Shown here piece after piece: positions 54,803 to 62,988 of a DNA stretch of 64,000 nt (within the stretch, counting starts at the first letter, position 1; every line of letters starts with the position of its first letter). Source of the DNA: Bog-756 sp963713625. Its GTDB lineage: Bacteria; Actinomycetota; Acidimicrobiia; Acidimicrobiales; RAAP-2. The translations under genes and the position numbers were made by a program. Under the pieces are notes generated by a model. It made no database searches. It was not told the DNA's origin and saw only the letters and a list, made by a program, of their open reading frames with translations. The stretch spans positions 1 to 64,000 of the forward strand of contig CAVQMN010000009.1 in NCBI GenBank assembly GCA_963713625.1. The letters run 5' to 3'.

Positions 54803-54955
54803 GTGCCTCGTGACCCATCCGCCGGCTGTGACGAACGGGCCAACGTCGGGCGCGGCCCGGAGGATGCACTGACGCTGCTCCGGGGCGCAAGGAGGGCGAA
54901 GGGGACCGGAACGGACCGGACCCGCTCCGGGCGAGTCGCTGCGGTCCTGGCGTGA
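54803..54955 (+). CDS. Possible 50-residue small protein coupled to 54952
   Basis: GTG-initiated frame placed 7 nt after a TANNNT element; its TGA overlaps the GTG start of the next gene (GTGA). Composition (RANVGRGPEDALTLLRGARRAKGTG) gives no family. The promoter and the coupling are the only support; it may simply be a leader that brings ribosomes to 54952. Confidence 0.33.
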   Translation: MPRDPSAGCDERANVGRGPEDALTLLRGARRAKGTGTDRTRSGRVAAVLA

Positions 54956-55158
54956 CATCCAAGTACAAGGGCTATGGCCAGGGGTATACGACCTTCTCGT
55001 ACCACGTCTCCAACGACCACGAAGCCGAAGCGCTGAAGGCCGAGCGGGCGCAGAAGCCGAACAGGTTCGGGATGTGGATGTTGAGACTCTTGGGCTTCAA
55101 GGGAACGCCCCCCGGATCGGCGCCCGGCGAACAGCACGCGCCAGACCCCGACGAGTAG
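54952..55158 (+). CDS. Small conserved-looking protein, unknown function
   Basis: 68 residues: MTSKYKGYGQGYTTFSYHVSNDHEAEALKAERAQKPNRFG, then MWMLRLLGFKG and an acidic Pro-rich end. Tyr-rich start and an amphipathic helix (RFGMWMLRLLGF) are the notable parts. Codons look normal for the genome, unlike the surrounding sequence, which is why I accept it. No signal peptide. Confidence 0.55.
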   Translation: MTSKYKGYGQGYTTFSYHVSNDHEAEALKAERAQKPNRFGMWMLRLLGFKGTPPGSAPGEQHAPDPDE

Positions 55159-55572
55159 CCGTCCCTCAGGCGGAGCGTCCCACCGCCTGAGCCTCCGATC
55201 GGTCCCGGCGGGCCCAGGGTAGGCCCGAAAAAGGGACTTTGGACACTGCCGATTGCGCCCGGGACACCCCAGAATGGCCCCAGGTGGCGGAACCGGCTCT
55301 GCGGGCCAGAATCGCCGGGCCGGGAGTCGGGTGGCGGAACCCGGCTCGACCGGCCCGGCTCACGGACCCTATCGGGCACCGCGAACGGCCGGAGTGCCTG
55401 GACGGCCGCAGGGGGTGATGCGAGCTGGTCAGTGGGGACCGGCTTGTGGCTGCCAACGCCATCTGGGCCGGAAATTACCTGTTCAAGCCGCAGATCACCC
55501 GAACTTCAGAAAGAGAGCTCCCCGCCGGCGACCTCATGGCTCCCCGCCGGCGACCTCCGGACAAGATTTCCC
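55159..55572. other. Non-coding stretch with direct repeats
   Basis: No credible gene on either strand. CTCCCCGCCGGCGACCTC occurs twice in an exact 19-bp copy including one flanking G (55517-55535 and 55539-55557), and GGTGGCGGAACC recurs near 55284 and 55331. Probably the leader and upstream region of the 55643 gene. Confidence 0.5.
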
Positions 55573-55602
55573 CTGACAATTGGTAGGCGCCCGGGTTATG
55601 CT
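55573..55602 (+). promoter_or_regulatory. Sigma70-type promoter for 55643-56122
   Basis: CTGACA (55573-55578), 18-bp spacer, TATGCT (55597-55602). A start near 55609 leaves a 34-nt leader containing GGAGG at 55631. Confidence 0.5.
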
Positions 55603-55642
55603 TCGGTTATCGATTGACACGCAGAGTAGCGGAGGCAGTTCT

Positions 55643-56122
55643 GTGAGTGATAAATCCGAAGGCCCCGGGTGGTGGCAGGCCAGCGACGGCCAGTGGTATC
55701 CACCTGACCAGCATCCGTCGTTCAGGGACGATTCCGGTGGGCAGGCACCGGCAAGGACGGTGGCAGCTCAGACATCGTCTCCCCCACGGGCTGAGGCCTC
55801 CCGGTCCCAGCGATCGGAGGAGCCGGCCGAGCCGGTGCGGTCCGAGGAGAAGCGCGGACCGGGAGGGAGCGCCGCCCCCGCCGGACGGCAATTTCCCGAC
55901 CTCTTCCAAAAGGCCCTGCAGGGGTCGCATCTGGCCGACAACATCACCGTGAAGTATGACGGCGATGACGAGCGCAACGAGCCCGCGGCGTCAGGCGGGT
56001 CGTCGGGACGCAGCGGATCGATGCGCACCGTGGCCGCGGGAGGCGGACAGCCGGTGGCCGCGGGGACGGCCGGGGTCACCTTTGCCGCGCCGGCCAAGCG
56101 CAAGTGGCGCAAGGGGCGCTGA
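55643..56122 (+). CDS. Protein with N-terminal WWQASDGQWYPP motif, otherwise disordered
   Basis: 159 residues from GTG 55643 (GGAGG at 55631-55635). The opening SDKSEGPGWWQASDGQWYPPDQHPSF is a short Trp/Tyr motif that prefixes many unrelated acidimicrobial proteins, akin to the DUF2510 adaptor. The rest is Ser/Pro/Gly/Glu-rich and predicted disordered, with one short hydrophobic helix (QFPDLFQKALQGSHLADNITVKYD) and a basic tail KRKWRKGR. Function unknown; perhaps a polar scaffold. Confidence 0.6.
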   Translation: MSDKSEGPGWWQASDGQWYPPDQHPSFRDDSGGQAPARTVAAQTSSPPRAEASRSQRSEEPAEPVRSEEKRGPGGSAAPAGRQFPDLFQKALQGSHLADNITVKYDGDDERNEPAASGGSSGRSGSMRTVAAGGGQPVAAGTAGVTFAAPAKRKWRKGR

Positions 56123-56195
56123 AAGCCTGAAGATCTGAGGCCTCGGCTCCCTCGGCCGCTTTCGGCCTCCGACAGCCGACCGCGCCGTTGATCCG

Positions 56196-57050
56196 TCAGT
56201 GGGGCCCGGCGATGTGCTCGATCAACAGGGGGTTGAGACGGTCGGCCGCCACGTCGGGGATCCAGTGGTTGACGCCCTCGAGCGCCTCGAAGCGATAGGG
56301 ACCGGCCATCTGTCCGGCAGTGGCCTCGGCTGCCCACCGACCCAGGGCGATGTCCGCCGTCGACCAGACGTACAAGGTGGGAACCGTGATCGGTCCCGGT
56401 TCGGTGAGCGCATGCAGATCATTGGCCCTGTACCAGTTGAGCGCGGCCGTCAGCGCGCCCGGCTGACGCAGTGTCTCGATGTATGACCGGGCGGTGTCGG
56501 CTTCGATTCCGGAGTCGGCGAACAGCTGCCTGAGCCCTTCGCCACTCCCGTCCTCGCCCAACAGGAGCTGCTCGGGGACCTCGGGTTGGCGAAACAGATC
56601 GATGTACGAGAAGCGCTCGATCTGGTCCTGATCGTCGGCCAGGGCCGCCCGCAGCGCCTGCGGGTGAGGGGTGGAGAGAGCGGTCAGGGTCCGGACCCTT
56701 TCCGGAAACCGCCCCGCCACCAACCAGGCGATCAGTCCGCCCCAGTCATGGCCCACCAGGTCGAAGCGGTCGGCATGGAGCGCATCGGCCACGCCGATGA
56801 TGTCGGCCACCAGGTGGTCCACCTGATACGCATCCACCTCGGGCGGGCGGGCGCCGGGCGAGTAGCCACGCTGGTCCGGCGCCACCGCGCGGTAACCGGC
56901 GAGGCCGAGGGCCGCGAGCTCACGCTGGTAGCAACGAGACGTCTCCGGGAACCCGTGGAGGAGGATGACCAACGGCCCGTCCTCGGGCCCCGCCGTCCGA
57001 GCCGTGAACATCCATCCGTTGGCCGCGATGTCCCCCTCTGAGATGTCCAC
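56196..57050 (-). CDS. Alpha/beta hydrolase, epoxide hydrolase-like
   Basis: 284 residues from GTG 57050 (AGAGAGG 6 nt upstream, preferred to TTG 57068). VILLHGFPETSRCYQREL, YRAVAPDQRGYSPGARP, nucleophile Asp in LVGHDWGGLIAWLVAGRFPERVRTL, and His in LEGVNHWIPDVAADRLNPL. The HGFP...DQRGYS...GHDWG set is the epoxide hydrolase/haloalkane dehalogenase signature. Last of the minus-strand run after cimA. Confidence 0.87.
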   Translation of the reverse strand: MDISEGDIAANGWMFTARTAGPEDGPLVILLHGFPETSRCYQRELAALGLAGYRAVAPDQRGYSPGARPPEVDAYQVDHLVADIIGVADALHADRFDLVGHDWGGLIAWLVAGRFPERVRTLTALSTPHPQALRAALADDQDQIERFSYIDLFRQPEVPEQLLLGEDGSGEGLRQLFADSGIEADTARSYIETLRQPGALTAALNWYRANDLHALTEPGPITVPTLYVWSTADIALGRWAAEATAGQMAGPYRFEALEGVNHWIPDVAADRLNPLLIEHIAGPH

Positions 57051-57117
57051 GTTGTCCTCTCTGCTCAACCGGGCTCGGGCGGGTCGTGCGCGAACGCTCG
57101 GGGAAATCGGGCTCGGG

Positions 57118-57639
57118 TCAACCGGGCTCGGGCAGGGTCACCATCGTCCTCCACTGGCCGAGCCGTTCGGCAACGGCTTCCGGCGTGAGCCGCAAGGTCT
57201 CTTCGTGCACGCTGTCGGCAATGGCCCGCTGAGATTTGTAGTGGTGGGCGGCCGACCGGAAGAGGGGCAAGCGGGCCTCCATGAGATCGCTCGGAGCACC
57301 CCCGAGGAATCCCCACAGGGTGAACCCGAACGAGACGTCATAGACCGCCGGCGCCCGTCCGAATCGGGCGCACCGGCGCATGGCCACCGCGGTGCACCCG
57401 GCAATGGCATCTTCGACCGACTCCCCGGCCACGATCACCAACCGGTCCTCGAATCTCCGGGCCAGCTTGAGGGCGAACCCCTGGTCGGGACCGGGGCTTC
57501 CCAGTTGGACCCCGGACGGTTGGGAGGCGCCGCGAAGCTCCGAGGGCCGCGATTGGGTCCAGATGTTCGGCACCTGGAGACTGTAGGCAGGGCGTACCTG
57601 GTCGGCCTCGACGATGGGCACGAAACTCGGTTGGGTCAC
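57118..57639 (-). CDS. Conserved-looking protein downstream of cimA, unknown function
   Basis: 173 residues from GTG 57639, with AGGAG 6 nt upstream, 28 nt after the cimA stop. MTQPSFVPIVEADQVRPAYSLQVPNIWTQSRPSELRG, FALKLARRFEDRLVIVAGESVEDAIAGCTAVAMRRCARFGRAPAVYDVSFGFTLWGFLGG, SAAHHYKSQRAIADSVHEETLRLTPEAVAERL. Soluble alpha/beta protein; no motif known to me. Proximity suggests a link to branched-chain amino acid metabolism but nothing in the sequence shows it. Confidence 0.7.
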   Translation of the reverse strand: MTQPSFVPIVEADQVRPAYSLQVPNIWTQSRPSELRGASQPSGVQLGSPGPDQGFALKLARRFEDRLVIVAGESVEDAIAGCTAVAMRRCARFGRAPAVYDVSFGFTLWGFLGGAPSDLMEARLPLFRSAAHHYKSQRAIADSVHEETLRLTPEAVAERLGQWRTMVTLPEPG

Positions 57640-57667
57640 GTTGCTACTCCTGATGGATGACGAAGCT

Positions 57668-59446
57668 TCAAACGATGGCCGGCGCGTCCGCGGACCCACC
57701 GGTATGGAGCAGACCGTAGACGATGGAATCGACGAGGGCCTGCCAGGATGCGGCGATGATGTTCTCGGAGACGCCGATGGTCGTCCACGTCCGGTCCCCG
57801 TCCGTGGAGTCGATGAGGACCCGGGTGACCGATCCGGTCCCCCTGGCCGAATCGAGCACTCTGACCCGGTAGTCGACCAGGTGGACCCCGGCCAGGCCCG
57901 GGAAGTGGGGCCCGATGGCCTTGCGGACCGCTCCGTCCAGGGCATTGACCGGACCGTTTCCCTCCGCGGTGGCCACGATCCGCTCGTCGCCCACCATGAG
58001 CTTGACCGTGGCTTCGGTGGACTGCCCGTCACCCTGGTCGGAGATGACCCGGTAGGACTCCAGATCGAAGAACGACTGCTCCCACCCTGTCGAGTTCCGG
58101 AGGAGCAGCTCCAGCGATCCATCGGCCACCTCGAAGTGGTAGCCCTCGTACTCCAGTCGCTTGAGGGAATCGAGCACGGAGGCCATGGCCTGCGAATCGA
58201 GCTCGAGACCCAACTCCGTGGCCTTCATGGCCAGGGTCGAACGACCGGCCAGCTCGGACACGACGAACCTCGTCCCGTTTCCCACCCGTTCCGGCGAGAT
58301 GTGTTCGTAGGCATCCGAGCGACGGGCAATGGCCGAGGTGTGCAGTCCGGCTTTGTGGGCAAACACCGAGGTACCCACGTAGGGCTGCTGTGGATTCGGC
58401 GCGATGTTCACCAGTTCCGAAATGTGGTGGGAGACCGGGGTGAGAAGCTCGAGTCGCTCGGCCGGGATGGTACCGATTCCCAGCTTCAGGCTCAGGTCGG
58501 GGATGGCGGCCGACAGGTCGGTGTTCCCGGCCCGCTCCCCGTACCCGTTCACACATCCCTGCACATGGGTGGCACCTTGGCCCACGGCAACCAGCGAGTT
58601 GGCCACCGCACAGCCGCTGTCGTTGTGGAAGTGGACCCCCACCTGGGTCTCGAATCCGGCGATCACATCGGCCACGATGCGCTCGATCTCGTGGGGCAGG
58701 CTCCCGCCGTTCGTATCGCAGAGCACCAGCGTCTCGGCCCCCGCTTCTTCGGCGGCGCGCAGGATCCGGGTCGTGAAGGCGGGATTGGCTTTGTAGCCGT
58801 CGAAGAAGTGCTCGGCATCGAGGAAGACCCTGAGATCGTTGGCCCGGAGGAACTCCACCGAGTCGGCCACCATGGCCACCGCCTCGTCGAGGGTGGTCCG
58901 GAGAGCATCGACCACGTGCATCTCCGACGACTTGGCCACGATGCACACCGCCTCCGTCTGGGCCTTGACCAGATGACGAAGCGTCTCGTCATCTTCGGCC
59001 TTGACGCCGGCGCGGCGGGTGGAACCGAAGGCCACCAGGGTGGACGTGGCCAGCGAGAGCTCGGTCGGGGCCCGGGCGAAGAACTCCTCGTCCTTCGGAT
59101 TGGCCCCGGGCCATCCGCCTTCGATGAACGTGACGCCGAGGTGGTCGAGCTGTTCTGCGACACGCAACTTGTCGTCGACGGTCAGCGAGAGCCCTTCCTG
59201 CTGGGAGCCGTCCCGCAGGGTGGTGTCGAAGACGTCGACCGCGGTGGGAAACCGGGGAAGGTCGAAGTCGTGGCCACCTTGTGCCGCCGCCGGCCCGCCA
59301 TGCCCTTTGCCCTGGGCATGGGCGTGTTGGCCCGCGGTCTGCGGGTGGCTGTGGATCAGGCCGTCGCTGTGGGAATGGGTGTGGCCCGCCCCGCCCCGAC
59401 CACCCGTGAACGAGTCGTCGTTGAGCGTGGGGCCCTCATTCGACAT
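57668..59446 (-). CDS. cimA: Citramalate synthase with His-rich N-terminal extension
   Basis: Condenses acetyl-CoA with pyruvate to (R)-citramalate, the threonine-independent entry to isoleucine. 592 residues. HMGL-type TIM barrel: VDVFDTTLRDGSQQEGLSLTVDDKLRVAEQLDHLGVTFIEGGWPGANPKDEEFF, LVLCDTNGGSLPHE, VGVHFHNDSGCAVANSLVAV, GCVNGYGERAGNTDL, then FAHKAGLHTSAI; the C-terminal part (about 430-580) is the LeuA regulatory-type domain for isoleucine feedback. Residues 15-50 (HTHSHSDGLIHSHPQTAGQ, then HAHAQGKGHGG) are an unusual His-rich metal-binding-like tail. ATG overlaps ilvE by 11 bp. Confidence 0.93.
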   Translation of the reverse strand: MSNEGPTLNDDSFTGGRGGAGHTHSHSDGLIHSHPQTAGQHAHAQGKGHGGPAAAQGGHDFDLPRFPTAVDVFDTTLRDGSQQEGLSLTVDDKLRVAEQLDHLGVTFIEGGWPGANPKDEEFFARAPTELSLATSTLVAFGSTRRAGVKAEDDETLRHLVKAQTEAVCIVAKSSEMHVVDALRTTLDEAVAMVADSVEFLRANDLRVFLDAEHFFDGYKANPAFTTRILRAAEEAGAETLVLCDTNGGSLPHEIERIVADVIAGFETQVGVHFHNDSGCAVANSLVAVGQGATHVQGCVNGYGERAGNTDLSAAIPDLSLKLGIGTIPAERLELLTPVSHHISELVNIAPNPQQPYVGTSVFAHKAGLHTSAIARRSDAYEHISPERVGNGTRFVVSELAGRSTLAMKATELGLELDSQAMASVLDSLKRLEYEGYHFEVADGSLELLLRNSTGWEQSFFDLESYRVISDQGDGQSTEATVKLMVGDERIVATAEGNGPVNALDGAVRKAIGPHFPGLAGVHLVDYRVRVLDSARGTGSVTRVLIDSTDGDRTWTTIGVSENIIAASWQALVDSIVYGLLHTGGSADAPAIV

Positions 59447-60365
59447 AGTCCAGCCAGTCCTTGTACTGGTCCACTTCACCGTGCAGGGTGGCGAAGAACG
59501 TCTGCTGGATCTTCTGGGTGATCGGCCCCGGTCTGCCATCACCCACCACCCGATCGTCGACTGCCCTGATCGGCACCAACTCCGCAGCCGTGCCGGTGAG
59601 AAATGCCTCGTCGGCCGTGTAGAGATCGGTCCGGATGATCGGCTCATAGGACACCGCGTAGCCGAGGTCACGGGCGATCGTCTCGACCGACTGCTGGGTG
59701 ATTCCCTCGAGGGCTCCCGAATCGGACGCCGGGGGGGTGATCAGCCGCCCTTTGCGGACGATGAAGATGTTCTCCCCTGTGCACTCACTGACCTTGCCGT
59801 CCGGTGCGAGGAGGATGGCCTCGTCGTAGCCGGCCTTCAGGGCCTCCACCTTGGCCAAGGAGGAGTTCACATACATCCCCGTGCCTTTGGCCGCAGTGGG
59901 CACGGCGTTGGGGTCATGACGGCGCCACGAGCTGATCTTCACCGACACGCCGTTGGCAATTCCGTCGTCTCCGAGGTAGGTGCCCCAGGGCCACGCGGCG
60001 ATCGACACGTTGACCGGGCAGGGGATGGGGTTCAGGCCCATCTCTCCGTAGCCCAGGTAGATGAGGGGACGGATGTAGCAGCCGTCATCGAGCCCGTTGA
60101 CGCGAACCACCGTCCGGGTGGCATCAATGATGTCGTCCGCCGAGAACGGGACGTCGATCATGAAGATCTTGGCGGACAGGAAGAGACGCTCGATGTGCTC
60201 GCGCAGGCGGAACACCGCCACCCCCCTCTCCGTCGGGTAGGCGCGGATGCCTTCGAACACGCCTGAGCCGTAGTGCATGGTGTGGGTCAGCACATGCACG
60301 GTGGCGTCGGCCCAGTCGACCAGTTCACCGTCCATCCAGATCTTCTCAGTCGGGGTCAGGGGCAT
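59436..60365 (-). CDS. ilvE: Branched-chain amino acid aminotransferase
   Basis: PLP enzyme of fold type IV, 309 residues, last step of Ile/Leu/Val synthesis. KIWMDGELVDWADATVHVLTHTMHYGSGVFEGIRAY, GCYIRPLIYLGYGEMGLNP, GTGMYVNSSLAKVEALKAGYDEAILL (the Lys of the AKGTGMY region is near the Schiff base Lys), VSECTGENIFIV, EGITQQSVETIARDLGY and DEAFLTGTAAELVPI. Second gene of leuB-ilvE-cimA, 2 nt after leuB. Confidence 0.95.
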   Translation of the reverse strand: MPLTPTEKIWMDGELVDWADATVHVLTHTMHYGSGVFEGIRAYPTERGVAVFRLREHIERLFLSAKIFMIDVPFSADDIIDATRTVVRVNGLDDGCYIRPLIYLGYGEMGLNPIPCPVNVSIAAWPWGTYLGDDGIANGVSVKISSWRRHDPNAVPTAAKGTGMYVNSSLAKVEALKAGYDEAILLAPDGKVSECTGENIFIVRKGRLITPPASDSGALEGITQQSVETIARDLGYAVSYEPIIRTDLYTADEAFLTGTAAELVPIRAVDDRVVGDGRPGPITQKIQQTFFATLHGEVDQYKDWLDYVE

Positions 60366-60367
60366 GG

Positions 60368-61387
60368 TTACAGCCTTTCTGCGATGGCATCGCCGATGGC
60401 GGCGGTCGAGAGGGTCGGATCAGGTTCAGAGGCGATGAAATCGGCTACCGCCATGGTCACCTTCTGACCCGCCGAGGTCTCGCCGAGGTGATCGAGCATG
60501 AGCGCCGCCGACCGGATGGCGGCCGCCGGATTCGCCGTTCCGGTGCCGGCGATGTCGTGGGCCGCCCCATGCACCGGTTCGAAGAGCGAGGGGCCGGTGC
60601 GGTCGGGGTTGAGGTTGGCCGAGGCGGCATACCCGATGCCACCGGCAACGGCGCCGGCCAGGTCGGTGATGATGTCACCGAAGAGGTTGTCGGTCACGAT
60701 CACGTCGTATCGGAATGCATCCTCCACCAGATAGATGCAGCTGGCGTCGACATGGTTGTAGTCGCCCCCGACGTTGGGATACTCGCTCGCCACGTCGTTG
60801 AAGGTGCGTTGCCAGAGGTCACCGGCAAACGTGAGCACGTTCGTCTTGTGCACCAGCGTCAAGTGGCGGCGGGGCCGGCTGGCGGCCAGTTCGAAGGCGA
60901 ATCTGGTGCACCGCTCCACGCCGTGACGGGTGTTCACCGACCCCTGGGTGGCCACCTCGAACGGTGTCCCCCGGCGGAGGAACCCGCCCTCACCGGCATA
61001 GGTCCCTTCGGTGTTCTCCCGGATCACGACAAAGTCACAGCCTGGTGCCAGCGAACCCGGAACACCGTTGAACGGGCGCATGTTCACGTACAGGTCCAGC
61101 TCGAACCGGAGCCGGAGGAGCAGGCCACGCTCAAGTGCGCCCGAGGGCACCGCGGTGGAGCCGACGGGTGGACCGATGGCGCCGAGGAGGATGGCGTCCT
61201 GCTGGCGCAGCTCCGACATCACCGAATCCGGAAGGACGTCACCGGTGCGGACATAGCGATCTGCCCCGAGGTCGTACTCGGTCGTCTCCATCGAGACGCC
61301 GGCTGCCTCGACCACCTTCACCGCTTCTGCCACCACCTCGGGACCGATCCCGTCCCCCCCGATGATGGCCACCTTGTGCGTGCTCAC
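60368..61387 (-). CDS. leuB: 3-isopropylmalate dehydrogenase
   Basis: 339 residues. Oxidative decarboxylation of 3-isopropylmalate (and of 3-methylmalate in the citramalate route). VAIIGGDGIGPEVVAEAVKV, ILLGAIGPP, LLRLRFELDLYVNMRPF, IRENTEGTYAG, HKTNVLTFAGDLWQRTF, VDASCIYLVEDAFRYDVIVTDNLFGDIITDLAG (metal Asp and active residues), LFEPVHGAAHDIAGTGTANPAA. First gene of the operon, downstream of an attenuator; 152 nt separate the terminator hairpin from the ATG. Confidence 0.95.
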   Translation of the reverse strand: MSTHKVAIIGGDGIGPEVVAEAVKVVEAAGVSMETTEYDLGADRYVRTGDVLPDSVMSELRQQDAILLGAIGPPVGSTAVPSGALERGLLLRLRFELDLYVNMRPFNGVPGSLAPGCDFVVIRENTEGTYAGEGGFLRRGTPFEVATQGSVNTRHGVERCTRFAFELAASRPRRHLTLVHKTNVLTFAGDLWQRTFNDVASEYPNVGGDYNHVDASCIYLVEDAFRYDVIVTDNLFGDIITDLAGAVAGGIGYAASANLNPDRTGPSLFEPVHGAAHDIAGTGTANPAAAIRSAALMLDHLGETSAGQKVTMAVADFIASEPDPTLSTAAIGDAIAERL

Positions 61388-61539
61388 AGTCCTCAGTTCC
61401 CTCTGTCGTCTCGTGCTGGTCGTCTCGTGCTCGTGCTCGGTCTACTCCGGCTGGATCCGCATGCCGCGGACCGTCACCTTGCTGCCAACCTGCTTCCACG
61501 CGCCCGGCAACCGGATCGGCCGGTTCTTTCCCGCAATTG

Positions 61540-61564
61540 AAAAACCGCCCACCAAGTGGACGGT
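61540..61564 (-). terminator. Attenuator terminator before leuB
   Basis: Minus strand ACCGTCCAC-TTG-GTGGGCGGT followed by TTTT: a 9-bp stem (one U-G wobble) with 5 consecutive U counting the stem end. Its 3' arm GGTGGGC is also complementary to the loop of the upstream hairpin, so the two structures exclude each other. Confidence 0.75.
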
Positions 61565-61569
61565 CGAGA

Positions 61570-61593
61570 GGCACATACCGGTGGGCATGTGCC
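61570..61593 (-). promoter_or_regulatory. Pause hairpin / antiterminator segment
   Basis: GGCACAT-N10-ATGTGCC, perfect 7-bp stem beginning at the leader stop codon. The loop contains GCCCACC (61586-61580), perfectly complementary to GGTGGGC of the terminator (61553-61547), the expected antiterminator pairing. Confidence 0.7.
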
Positions 61594-61640
61594 TACTCAA
61601 TAATGGTTACCGTGGCGGGCGCGTCGAATGTCGGTTCCAT
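61593..61640 (-). CDS. Leader peptide of the leuB-ilvE-cimA operon
   Basis: MEPTFDAPATVTIIE, 15 residues. The last codons are ACG GTA ACC ATT ATT GAG: threonine, valine and two isoleucine codons using AT-ending triplets that are rare in this genome, just before the hairpins. Stalling at scarce Ile- (or Val/Thr-) tRNA would free the loop to pair with the terminator arm and let transcription continue. A TTGACG (61679-61674) with GACACT (61655-61650) 18 bp away is a plausible promoter, giving an almost leaderless peptide. Confidence 0.7.
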   Translation of the reverse strand: MEPTFDAPATVTIIE

Positions 61641-61810
61641 GACCCACCCAGTGTCCCCCGCCCGAGGGGGGAACGTCAACCCCACCCCTCGCCACCGGGC
61701 ACGACCGCAGGCGGGACGGGTCCGGTGGTCGGCATGGGCTCGACGGCCGAGCTGGCCGGCCGGGCTCGACGGCCGAGCCCGGCGAGCAGAGATGGTGAGC
61801 CCAGCTCCGT

Positions 61811-62245
61811 TCAGGTGGTCTTGGCCACCAGGACATGGCAACCGGCCTTGTGGGCCACGCTGTTCGGCACCGAGCCGAGGATCCGTCGTTTCCCCTGCAT
61901 CCCCTTGCTCCCGACGACGATGAGATCGGCGCCGACGTCGTCGGCCACCCGGACGATCACGTCCGCCGGGTTTCCCACGTCAGTGTGGATCTCCACGTCG
62001 AGTCCTTCGGCTCCTCCGGGGATGCTGTCGAGCACGCTCTGCGCGGCCTGCCTCAGGAGCGGGGTCCTCGACGGATCCGAGACGCTGGCACCGCCGGAGG
62101 GCACGGAGACGGCCGCCGAGGTGTGGGCGCCCACCACCAGGTGGAGACGGGCGCTGTTCTGTCGGGCCAGCTGTGCGGCCAGGGCCACCGCCTCACTGGC
62201 TGTCGCCGAGCCGTCGGTCCCGACCACGATGGTTGAAAACACCAC
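61811..62245 (-). CDS. Universal stress protein (UspA family)
   Basis: 144 residues, one Usp domain: STIVVGTDGSATASEAVALAAQLAR, HTDVGNPADVIVRVADDVGADLIVVGSKGMQGKRRILGSVPNSVAHKAGCHVLVAKT. The G-x2-G-x9-G-S ATP-binding pattern is visible as GSKGMQGKRRILGSVPNSV. GTG start, or the adjacent GTG. Alone between sua5 and the leader region. 61641-61810 holds only the leader promoter. Confidence 0.92.
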   Translation of the reverse strand: MVFSTIVVGTDGSATASEAVALAAQLARQNSARLHLVVGAHTSAAVSVPSGGASVSDPSRTPLLRQAAQSVLDSIPGGAEGLDVEIHTDVGNPADVIVRVADDVGADLIVVGSKGMQGKRRILGSVPNSVAHKAGCHVLVAKTT

Positions 62246-62325
62246 TGCTCACCCCCAGTGCTCGATGCCCTCGGAAACCGAATGGTAGCGGACCCGGGCT
62301 CCCCGCTGGCGATCGCACGGCGCGT

Positions 62326-62988
62326 TCATCGGGAGCCGTCCCGGGATGCTCCACCGACCGGTGGCCCGGCGATGTCGGCCCAAGGGATGGCTCCTTCACG
62401 GAGGCATCGCGAGGCCGGACCCAGGCACTCGACGACGGTGGAAGGCACCCCGTCACAGGGGCCACCATCGAGGATGACGCCCAGCCCGTCGGCGCCGACG
62501 AAGGCGCTGGCGACCTGGAGGGCGGTCGACGCCGGCGGGGAGCCGTGGAGGTTGGCGCTGGTGACGGCCAAGGGGCCCAGCTCCTGGCACAGCCGCCCGA
62601 CGATGGCGTGAGCCGGCCACCTGACCCCGACCGTGCTCCGGACCGCGGGAGGCCCGCCCAGGTCGGTGGAGAACTCGTCGCTCCGGGGGACGACCAGGGT
62701 CAGTGGTCCGGGCCAGAACCGGGCAGCCAGCTGCTCGGCCGCACCCTTCAGAGGCCCGGCCACCGTTGTGACGTCCCCCCAGGTGGCGACCAGAACCGGG
62801 AGGGCGACATCCCTCGGTCGCTCCTTGAGCGCGAACAGGCGGTCCACCGCTCCGGGCACGGACGGGACCACAGCCAGTCCGTAGACCGTGTCCGTCGGGA
62901 TGGCCACCACCGATCCCCCGGCCAACGCCTCGGCGGCCACACCCAGACCGTCGCGTTCCGAGGCCGGGGAGACCGAGACCACCGTCAC
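62326..62988 (-). CDS. sua5: L-threonylcarbamoyladenylate synthase (Sua5/YrdC)
   Basis: Makes TC-AMP for the t6A modification of ANN-decoding tRNAs. 220 residues: LGVAAEALAGGSVVAIPTDTVYGLAVVPSVPGAVDRLFALKERPRDVALPVLVA (KxR), FWPGPLTLVVP, VGVRWPAHAIVGRLCQELGPLAVTSANLHGSPP, and STVVECLG. YrdC-only, without the Sua5 C-terminal domain. GTG 62988 overlaps the prmC stop (GTGA). prfA-prmC-sua5 is a widely conserved order. Confidence 0.93.
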   Translation of the reverse strand: MTVVSVSPASERDGLGVAAEALAGGSVVAIPTDTVYGLAVVPSVPGAVDRLFALKERPRDVALPVLVATWGDVTTVAGPLKGAAEQLAARFWPGPLTLVVPRSDEFSTDLGGPPAVRSTVGVRWPAHAIVGRLCQELGPLAVTSANLHGSPPASTALQVASAFVGADGLGVILDGGPCDGVPSTVVECLGPASRCLREGAIPWADIAGPPVGGASRDGSR

